Positions 1 through 5,354 of a DNA stretch of 7,189 nucleotides are shown here, piece by piece. The stretch's first letter is position 1. Every line of letters starts with the position of its first letter. Origin of the DNA: Lysobacteraceae bacterium (GTDB lineage: Bacteria; Pseudomonadota; Gammaproteobacteria; Xanthomonadales; Xanthomonadaceae); NCBI GenBank assembly GCA_028293685.1, contig JAQGOI010000369.1, positions 1 through 7,189 of the forward strand, given 5' to 3'. A program made the position numbers and the translations under genes. The notes under the pieces are model-generated. The model did not search any database. It was not told the DNA's origin and saw nothing but the letters and a program-made list of their open reading frames with translations.

Positions 1-163
1 GAGGCAACGGACACCTCGCGGAGGTGTCGGGAGGACCAGAAAGGGACAGAGCGCCCTCAACCGCCTACGGCACCAACTCCCGCGAGCGGGAGAAAGGAAG
101 ATCACAACCGCATCTGGGAGAAGAAAAAACCCAGACCACAAGCGCTCGGTAGACCCTTGCTGG
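1..163. other. Non-coding, T-poor segment with three stem-loops
   Basis: No convincing gene is visible here. All three plus-strand frames stay open for about the first 150 bases, but only because T is rare: I count about 11 T against 47 A in bases 1-150. None of the frames has a start with a ribosome-binding site. Frame 3 stops at 150-152 and could in principle be the end of a gene entering from the left, but its hydrophilic translation is not recognisable. Three perfect short inverted repeats are present: GACACCTC/GAGGTGTC (10-17/21-28), CTCCCGC/GCGGGAG (77-83/86-92) and TCTGGG/CCCAGA (113-118/130-135). None is followed by a T-run on either strand, so none is a standard intrinsic terminator. 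The segment is the 3' flank of the minus-strand membrane-protein gene and may be its 3' UTR, or part of an RNA gene extending leftwards. Confidence 0.5.
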
Positions 164-1072
164 CTAGCTCTCAGCCTTCACCAGCAGGTGCTTGGCGATC
201 TGGCCGTGCCAGCGACCGATCAGCCGAGCCAGGTGCAGCGTCGCAAACAGCAGTACCACACCGACGGCCATCACCACCGGCCACAACCACGGGTAATGCT
301 GGGGGGACCAGGCCCACCCATCGAATCGCACGACGTCCGGATCGACGAACAACTGCACGAACGGTGCGGCGATCAGCGACAGCGATACGCTCAGGCCGGT
401 GATCATCGCCGTGAAATAAACGATGCCCAGCGGCAGCATCAGCAGGAAATACAACTGCGTCGACCACGTGCGGGGATCGGTGAACATCGCGCCGATGCGC
501 TCGAGCAGCGGTTTGCCTCGCGCGCTGTACAACGGGCGACGCGGCATGCGCTCACCGAGCATGACCTCGACGATGCGGCCTTCGACCAGCGACAGGATGC
601 GAACGGAGCCGAAATACAGGATCACGAACGGCACGCCGATGATGAGCACGGCGAAGCCCGCCGATAGCGACAACCCTGTCACGACCCATGTGAAGTAGAA
701 GATGCCGGTCGCCAGCGCAAGCACGCAGTAGAACAGCGACGCATAGGTGCGCGGGTCGGCGATGACGCCGAAGAACCGGCCCAGTCCGGTCGCGCGCCTG
801 CGCACCACCGGAGGCCGCAGCGCGGTCTGCACCGTGACTTCGGTATCGCGGTAGATGTCGGCGACTTCGTCCGGGGCGCCATAGCTGCCGGCCACCGATG
901 CGATGACCTCGCCCTCGGACTTGCCGGGATTCTCGGCAAGCTCCGAGCGCAGGTATTCCTCGGCGTCGTAGACGGCGTCCTGCACCAGTGCTGGATCGGC
1001 GCCGGCCAAGGCTGCGCGCAGCTGGTCCAAGTAAGCCGGAATGGTGGTCGGCAATGCGGTCGTGGCGTTCAT
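164..1072 (-). CDS. PadR-associated polytopic membrane protein (HAAS-like N-terminus, duplicated sensor-type membrane module)
   Basis: A 302-residue integral membrane protein with no visible enzymatic motif. Residues 8-80 form an acidic, helical, soluble region whose pattern (DAEEYLRSEL, then SYGAPDEVADIYR) resembles the HAAS/DUF1700 domain usually found next to PadR regulators. Hydrophobic segments lie near residues 110-133, 136-158, 205-225, 226-242 and 261-283. Two of the blocks are repeats of one another: residues 105-140 (DPRTY, then TGIFYFTWVVTGLSLS) and 199-230 (DPRTW, then LGIVYFTAMITGLSVS). This matches the arrangement of the bacterial 'putative sensor' membrane domain. The start codon overlaps the PadR stop in an ATGA, so translation is coupled. 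The likely role is a membrane partner or output of the PadR regulator, sensing a membrane or envelope condition; the signal is unknown. Domain naming is from memory of family patterns. Confidence 0.8.
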   Translation of the reverse strand: MNATTALPTTIPAYLDQLRAALAGADPALVQDAVYDAEEYLRSELAENPGKSEGEVIASVAGSYGAPDEVADIYRDTEVTVQTALRPPVVRRRATGLGRFFGVIADPRTYASLFYCVLALATGIFYFTWVVTGLSLSAGFAVLIIGVPFVILYFGSVRILSLVEGRIVEVMLGERMPRRPLYSARGKPLLERIGAMFTDPRTWSTQLYFLLMLPLGIVYFTAMITGLSVSLSLIAAPFVQLFVDPDVVRFDGWAWSPQHYPWLWPVVMAVGVVLLFATLHLARLIGRWHGQIAKHLLVKAES

Positions 1073-1443
1073 GCGGCGGGGCCTTGGAGGACGGAGTCGA
1101 CGGAAGAGCGGGTCGCGTTCCAGGCGGCGGTCCAGGCGAGCAGGACCTCCCTGCCGGAAGCGGTGATGCGGTAATAGCGACGCGGCGGCCCGGCCGTCGA
1201 AGGCTCGACGGTGCTTTCCAGCAGCCCAGTGCCTTCAAGATTGCGCAGCACCGGGTACAGCGCGCTCTGCTTGCCCGCCAGCACACCCTCGCCGACCTGT
1301 TCGAGCGTCTTGGCGATCTGGTAGCCGTACATCGGCGCCGGCGCCGCGGCGAGCACGGCCAGCAGCGCCAGCGACACGGTGCCGGCGCTGAGTTCCTTCT
1401 GGAACTTGCGCAGCTGCAGTTCGATCAGGTCGGGACTATCCAC
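1069..1443 (-). CDS. PadR-family transcriptional regulator
   Basis: A 124-residue cytoplasmic winged-helix repressor. The PadR core spans about residues 22-101: the helix after GTVSLALLAVLA, then MYGYQIAKTLEQ (38-49), the recognition-helix region SALYPVLRNLEGTGLL (60-75), and the wing ending in RRYYRITASGREVL (88-101). These are hallmark PadR patterns. The short C-terminus (102-124) fits the small subfamily, which dimerises through one C-terminal helix. The start is GTG at 1441-1443. No ATG is available in frame upstream, and the Shine-Dalgarno match is poor, so expression may be low. The gene overlaps the downstream membrane-protein gene by 4 bp and probably represses its own operon. PadR proteins often lose DNA binding on ligand contact; no ligand can be named here. 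Confidence 0.93.
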   Translation of the reverse strand: MDSPDLIELQLRKFQKELSAGTVSLALLAVLAAAPAPMYGYQIAKTLEQVGEGVLAGKQSALYPVLRNLEGTGLLESTVEPSTAGPPRRYYRITASGREVLLAWTAAWNATRSSVDSVLQGPAA

Positions 1444-1462
1444 GGGCGGCTCGCTTGCTAGG

Positions 1463-1517
1463 TTGGTCGCAACAGTACTGGTAACTTATGTATAGCGGAT
1501 GTGCCAGTAGTCACTGG
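1463..1517. promoter_or_regulatory. Divergent promoter region with ACTGG/CCAGT inverted repeats (candidate PadR operator)
   Basis: This is the most AT-rich stretch of the gap between the PadR gene (minus) and the 59-residue gene (plus). It contains the palindrome CAGTACTG (1473-1480), then ATGTATA (1488-1494), then CCAGT-AGTC-ACTGG (1504-1517). TACTGG at 1476-1481 and CCAGTA at 1504-1509 also form an inverted pair bracketing the AT-rich core. On the minus strand the core reads TATACATAAG and could supply a -10 element for the PadR operon. On the plus strand TTGGTC (1463-1468), an 18-base spacer and TATGTA (1487-1492) resemble a weak sigma-70 promoter. PadR regulators commonly bind inverted repeats over their own promoter, so autoregulation is likely; the exact operator is inferred. 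Confidence 0.4.
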
Positions 1518-1582
1518 GCCTTTCGCGGAGAGTTGACCGCACCGGCGCTAGGGTCGGCCTGTCCATCCCCCCGGAGAAATCC

Positions 1583-1762
1583 ATGCCACGCGGAGACAAA
1601 TCCAGCTACACCGACAAGCAGAAGCGCCAAGCCGAGCACATCGAGTCCAGCGAGAAAAAGGAAGGTCGCTCCGGCAAGGACGCCGAGCGCATCGCCTGGG
1701 CCACCGTCAACAAGCAGGACGGCGGCGGCAAGAAATCGGGATCGGCTCGCAAGAATCACTGA
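1583..1762 (+). CDS. Conserved 59-residue charged small protein (family often labelled 'plasmid stabilization protein')
   Basis: A short ORF begins ATG at 1583, six bases after a clear Shine-Dalgarno GGAG (1573-1576), and ends TGA at 1760-1762. The product starts MPRGDKSSYTDKQKRQAEHI, has a central motif KDAERIAWATVNKQDGGGKK (residues 32-51), and ends in a basic Ser/Gly/Lys tail. I recognise this as a widespread proteobacterial family of 55-75 residue proteins built around MPRGDK, YTDKQ..KAEHI and AWATVNK..GGGKK. It is often auto-annotated as plasmid stabilization protein without experimental basis that I know of. About 15 of 59 residues are Lys or Arg and 9 Asp or Glu. There is no signal peptide or membrane segment, so it is probably cytoplasmic. 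It is divergent from PadR and 93 bp upstream of the cyclophilin gene, in the same direction. Its function is unknown; the high charge and Gly-rich tail recall stress-related small proteins, which is only a guess. Confidence 0.85.
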   Translation: MPRGDKSSYTDKQKRQAEHIESSEKKEGRSGKDAERIAWATVNKQDGGGKKSGSARKNH

Positions 1763-1855
1763 GCTCTCCCAGCGTGTCGCGACGGCGCGCCCATCGCAGC
1801 GCGCTTGAGGCACTGCGCCTACTACACTGGTGCCGACCAACGTCGGAAGCCTCGT

Positions 1856-2761
1856 ATGCGCGTCACCCTGTTACCGCTATGCCTGTCGCTGTTCGCGCTC
1901 CAGAGTCTCGCCGCGAGGCCGGCTGCCAAGCCGAAGTCGATGCAGGAGCTACTCGAAGCATCGAACCCCGCCGACTGGCGCACGCTGGACCCCCGCAACA
2001 CGCTGTACCTGGATTTGGCGGCAGGTCGCGTCGTGATCGAACTGGCGCCTGACTTCGCCCCGGCGCACGTCGCCAATATCCGCACGCTTGCTCACGAGCA
2101 TTACTGGGATGGCCTGAGCATCAACCGCTCGCAGGACAATTTCGTCGTGCAATGGGGCGATCCCGAGGACGACGCGGCGAAGCGAAAATCCATTGGATCG
2201 GCGAAGGCGCATCTGCCGGCCGAGTTCACCCGCAAGAGCGCGGGCGTTTCCTTCGTGCCCCTGCCTGACCGCGATGGCTGGGCGCCGCAGGTCGGTTTCA
2301 GCCAGGGCTTTCCCGCAGCGCGCAGCCCGAAGACAGGCCAGGCCTGGCTGGCGCATTGCTACGCGACGGTGGGCGCGGGCCGTGATACGGCTGCCGATTC
2401 CAGCAACGGCACCGAGTTGTACGTGGTCGATGGCCAGTCGCCCCGGCAACTGGATCGCAACATCACCGTCGTCGGCCGCGTGATGCAGGGCATGGAACTG
2501 CTGTCCGTGCTGCCGCGTGGCACCGGCGCGCTGGGCGTCTACGAAAAGGCGGAGCAGCGTGTTCCGATCAAGTCTCTGGTGCTGGCTGCCGACCTCCCCG
2601 AATCGCAGCGCACGCCGCTGCAGGTCCTGAGAACGGATACGCCCTTGTTCACCGCCCTGGTCGAGGCGCGCCGCAACCGTCGCGACGACTGGTACAAGGT
2701 TCCCGCCGGGCATATCGACCTGTGCAACGTGCCGCTGCCGGTGCGCGCGCCTCCGAAGTGA
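1856..2761 (+). CDS. Periplasmic cyclophilin-type peptidyl-prolyl cis-trans isomerase, divergent
   Basis: A 301-residue protein expected to catalyse proline isomerisation, or act as a chaperone, in the periplasm. I chose ATG 1856 over an in-frame TTG at 1805 because GGAAG (1845-1849) lies six bases upstream and translation then begins directly with a Sec signal peptide (residues 1-19; likely cleavage SLA|A). The cyclophilin fold covers about residues 48-245. [14 protein letters not shown] (89-102) corresponds to the catalytic F-H-R-x-x-x-x-F-M-V-Q-G-G-D segment and keeps Arg91, Phe96 and Gln99. [10 protein letters not shown] (184-193) and [11 protein letters not shown] (199-209) match later strands. 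By alignment with human CypA, the His126 and Trp121 positions are Ile203 and Gln198, so the substrate pocket is altered. It also has a long insert (about 103-160) and a C-terminal extension of about 50 residues, making it far longer than E. coli PpiA (about 190). A GCGCGC hairpin at 1785-1804 precedes it, without a T-run. Confidence 0.88.
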   Translation: MRVTLLPLCLSLFALQSLAARPAAKPKSMQELLEASNPADWRTLDPRNTLYLDLAAGRVVIELAPDFAPAHVANIRTLAHEHYWDGLSINRSQDNFVVQWGDPEDDAAKRKSIGSAKAHLPAEFTRKSAGVSFVPLPDRDGWAPQVGFSQGFPAARSPKTGQAWLAHCYATVGAGRDTAADSSNGTELYVVDGQSPRQLDRNITVVGRVMQGMELLSVLPRGTGALGVYEKAEQRVPIKSLVLAADLPESQRTPLQVLRTDTPLFTALVEARRNRRDDWYKVPAGHIDLCNVPLPVRAPPK

Positions 2762-2772
2762 GACGCCTCGCC

Positions 2773-2809
2773 AAAAAAAACAACGCCCGCAAAAGCGGGC
2801 GTTGTTTTT
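2773..2809. terminator. Bidirectional intrinsic terminator
   Basis: A perfect 10-bp stem CAACGCCCGC (2781-2790) and GCGGGCGTTG (2795-2804) encloses an AAAA loop. It is flanked by eight A on the left (2773-2780) and five T on the right (2805-2809). Read on the plus strand it ends the cyclophilin transcript 11 bases after the stop codon. Read on the minus strand the A-run becomes a U-run, so the same hairpin ends the receptor transcript, whose stop codon is at 2827-2829. Confidence 0.95.
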
Positions 2810-2826
2810 GACCGGTACAACTGCGG

Positions 2827-5310
2827 CTAGAAGTCCTGCGAGAACCGCACTCCGAATGTCCGGGGTTGCGTCGTGACGATGTAGGGTTCGTTTCCGCACA
2901 CAGCCGTCGCGCATTCGGCAAACCGCGCGAGTTCCGTGCGTTTGTTGAACGCGTTCTTGAGAAAGAAGTCGACCGCCCAGTTGCCTTTCTTGAAGCCTGC
3001 CGAAAGGTCGGTGAGCGTGTACGCAGGCAGGTCCCCCAGCAATTGATCTTCGGATGTGCGCAGGTCCGTCCTGCGGTCGCCTTGATAGATCTCGGTCAAC
3101 TGTCCATAGGCATCACCGCCCCACAGATCGAAACTGTAACGCGCCGTGATATTGCCCTTGGACCGCGCCGTTACCGGCAACCGTGCACCCGCTGGAGCCT
3201 GCGGACCCTCCACCACGTCGCCATTTGGATCCAGCGTGCCCGCAGGGCAAACCGTCTCGGAATTGCCGTCTGGCCTCAACCATCCGCAATAGTTTTCCGT
3301 CAGCTTCGAGTCATAGAAGGCTGCGGCGGCCGTGATCGCCAGGTTATATGTCGCCGCCCATCGAATGTCGGTCTCCAAGCCGCGAATGCGAGCCTGGCCT
3401 GCGTTATGGATTTCGGTCAGTCCATTCTGTCCCAGGTACGAAAACTGGAAATCCTTCCAGTCTTCCTGGAAGACAGCGCCGTTCCAGGAGAGGCGATTGT
3501 CGGCCCAGCTCGTCTTCCAACCAAACTCGTAATTGGTCAGGAAATCCGCCTTGTAGGGCGGCAGCGTTCCACGGCGATTGATGCCGCCGGGGCGATAGCC
3601 CTCGGACCAGGTGCCATAAATCATCTTGTTGTCATCGATTCGCCAGGTGAGGTTCGCACGCCCCAGCGACCCCGTCTCGTGCGTGGATTTATCGAGGTTC
3701 ACACAGGGCGCATCGTGGAAGTGGTCAGGGGAGAAGCAGGCCGCTTCACCGGTCGTACCGCTGTAACCAGGCCCGAACCCAAAGAACCCTTCCAGACTAT
3801 TCTCCGAGCGGAAAAAGCGCATACCACCGGTTGCCGTCAACTTGGGCGTGATGTCGAATGACACTTCGCCAAACGCCGCTTCGTCACGATCCTGGCGTTG
3901 CTGCGCGGTCAGCCAGATGGTGTCCGGATACCCGGTCACTTCCAGCGTCGAAGCAAGGTTGTCGACAAGATAACGCTGGTAGATATCGTGGCCCTGTCGC
4001 TGCCAGAACAGGCCGGCGACCACCCGCAGCCGGTTCTCCTTCGGCGACGTCAACCGCAGTTCGTGGCTTGTCTTCGTGTAGCCATCCTTCGCATCGATGT
4101 GCTGCGACGGGTTGATGAACGCACCACTGTCGTCAACGAAATAAGCGCCATAGCCGAAGTCGGGCTGGTCGTACCAGTAACCGTAGTCGCTGTAATCAGC
4201 GTGCGAATCGACGCGCCGGTTCAAGTGCGAATACGCATATACAAGATCGAAATTACCGATCTTGCCCTCCACCGTCAGGGCCGCCTGCGTCCAGCGATCG
4301 TCCGAGTGTTCCGGATAGAAATGGGTCACCTCCAGGTCACCGATGGATGGGTCGTAACCCGAGCTGCCGTTGGCATCCTGGTGCTGCTCGATGATCTGTG
4401 GGGTGATCGACCAGCTGTCGTTGAGGTCGATCTTCAGTGCTGCACGTGCACCGGTCGTGTTCGCCCAGTTGTAGTTGTCCGTCGCACGATCGGCGTTGTC
4501 GATGGTGATCCCCGAGGTGGGGAACGTGCGCGTGCCGAAAACGTTGTCGACGTAGCCGGCATCATGCTTCTGCCAGCCCACAAGCCGGATCGCCGTGCTC
4601 GGGGACATGGGTGCATTGAGAAAGCCCTCGAAGACATGACCGGTGCCACCGTCCTGTATTGCATTGGCTTCGACCGCGTAACCGGCGGAAAAAGCGCTCT
4701 TGTCCGGCTTGTTGGTGATGATGCGGACCGTGCCCGCCTCAGAACTGGCGCCGTACAACGTGCCCTGCGGGCCGGCGAGCGCCTCGATGCGCTGCACGTC
4801 GTAGATGTGGATATCCAGGGAGCCTTCGATCGTCGTGATCGGCTGCTCGTCCAGGTACATGCCCACGCTGGGCTGCGATCCGGAATGGTTGCCGTCACCG
4901 CCGCTGGCGACACCGCGCATGTACACCTGCGCGAATCCAGGACCGGAGAACACGCCGCCGCCGACAGTGCCGTAAGACAGGCTCGGCAGCAGCTTGGCGT
5001 AGTCGGAAAAACTCAGGACATCCTGCTGCTTGAGCTTCTGCTCGCCAAGCACCTGCACGCTGATGGGGACCTTCTGCAGGTTCTCCACGCGCTTCTGCGA
5101 CGTGACCGTGATCGTGTCCAGCGTCCGCGATTCCTTGGTCGGCTGGTCGGTTGGCGCGGGCGCAGGAGTCGTTGCATCCGGCGCGGGCGCGGGCGCGGGC
5201 ACCGTGCTTTGCGCCCATGCGATCGAGCAACATGCAAGGTAGATCGCCGCTGTCAAAGGTGCCTTGGTCAAGCGCACCTTGCGGTGGTGCCTCTGTGCTC
5301 TGGGCTGCAT
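2827..5310 (-). CDS. TonB-dependent outer-membrane receptor
   Basis: An 827-residue energy-coupled importer of the outer membrane. I chose ATG 5310, not the longer in-frame start at 5538, because GAGGG lies 8 bases upstream, the product then begins with a signal peptide (residues 1-33, ending AWA|Q), and the longer version would overlap the sulfotransferase gene. Next come an Ala/Pro-rich linker (35-59), the TonB box LDTITVT (64-70), the plug (about 75-200, with GPQGTLYGASSEAGTVRIIT at 180-199) and the 22-strand barrel ending in Phe827. Three close Cys pairs (525/536, 675/688, 800/805) probably form disulfides in exposed loops. Residues 372-394 are unusually rich in Tyr and Asp. The overall pattern suggests the iron-siderophore/COG1629 type found in xanthomonads and sphingomonads, but the substrate cannot be named. 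It lies 44 bp after the sulfotransferase stop, so the two are probably co-transcribed. Confidence 0.95.
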   Translation of the reverse strand: MQPRAQRHHRKVRLTKAPLTAAIYLACCSIAWAQSTVPAPAPAPDATTPAPAPTDQPTKESRTLDTITVTSQKRVENLQKVPISVQVLGEQKLKQQDVLSFSDYAKLLPSLSYGTVGGGVFSGPGFAQVYMRGVASGGDGNHSGSQPSVGMYLDEQPITTIEGSLDIHIYDVQRIEALAGPQGTLYGASSEAGTVRIITNKPDKSAFSAGYAVEANAIQDGGTGHVFEGFLNAPMSPSTAIRLVGWQKHDAGYVDNVFGTRTFPTSGITIDNADRATDNYNWANTTGARAALKIDLNDSWSITPQIIEQHQDANGSSGYDPSIGDLEVTHFYPEHSDDRWTQAALTVEGKIGNFDLVYAYSHLNRRVDSHADYSDYGYWYDQPDFGYGAYFVDDSGAFINPSQHIDAKDGYTKTSHELRLTSPKENRLRVVAGLFWQRQGHDIYQRYLVDNLASTLEVTGYPDTIWLTAQQRQDRDEAAFGEVSFDITPKLTATGGMRFFRSENSLEGFFGFGPGYSGTTGEAACFSPDHFHDAPCVNLDKSTHETGSLGRANLTWRIDDNKMIYGTWSEGYRPGGINRRGTLPPYKADFLTNYEFGWKTSWADNRLSWNGAVFQEDWKDFQFSYLGQNGLTEIHNAGQARIRGLETDIRWAATYNLAITAAAAFYDSKLTENYCGWLRPDGNSETVCPAGTLDPNGDVVEGPQAPAGARLPVTARSKGNITARYSFDLWGGDAYGQLTEIYQGDRRTDLRTSEDQLLGDLPAYTLTDLSAGFKKGNWAVDFFLKNAFNKRTELARFAECATAVCGNEPYIVTTQPRTFGVRFSQDF
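5180..5200 (-). repeat. Hexanucleotide GC-rich tandem repeat encoding part of an Ala-Pro linker
   Basis: Three tandem copies of a GCGGGC-type hexamer encode alternating Pro and Ala just after the receptor signal peptide. A second Pro-Ala block lies close by, so the whole linker (residues 35-59) maps to 5134-5208. It is a spacer between the mature N-terminus and the TonB box. Repeat number could change in frame by slippage, altering linker length without destroying the gene. Confidence 0.7.
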
Positions 5311-5354
5311 TGCGTCGTCCCTCGTCGGTGGGTGTAATCGGTCAAGGCCCGGCA

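Noticed and set aside
113..135. TCTGGG/CCCAGA hairpin as terminator of the membrane-protein gene
   Set aside because: The T-run seen on the minus strand lies in the loop, not after the stem, and the stem is only 6 bp.
1785..1804. GCGCGC hairpin after the 59-residue gene as a terminator
   Set aside because: Short stem and only TT follows; read-through into the cyclophilin gene cannot be excluded.
1805..1855. Upstream TTG start for the cyclophilin
   Set aside because: It adds 17 polar residues in front of a signal peptide; ATG 1856 has GGAAG at proper spacing.
5152..5200. G-quadruplex in the GGGCGC repeats of the receptor linker
   Set aside because: Only three closely spaced GGG runs; the fourth is too far away for a confident call.
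5208..5310. Receptor signal peptide as a lipoprotein signal (LAC at its core)
   Set aside because: The residues before Cys do not fit a lipobox (Tyr at -3), and AWA|Q is a normal signal peptidase I site.
3898..5337. Long plus-strand ORF antisense to the receptor (479 codons)
   Set aside because: High-GC antisense shadow; Arg/Val/Ala-rich product with no recognisable domain, while the opposite strand has a full receptor.
5311..5354. TTGACC on the minus strand (plus-strand 5340-5345) as a -35 element of a receptor promoter
   Set aside because: No -10 match at 16-18 bases spacing, where the Shine-Dalgarno GAGGG lies instead.
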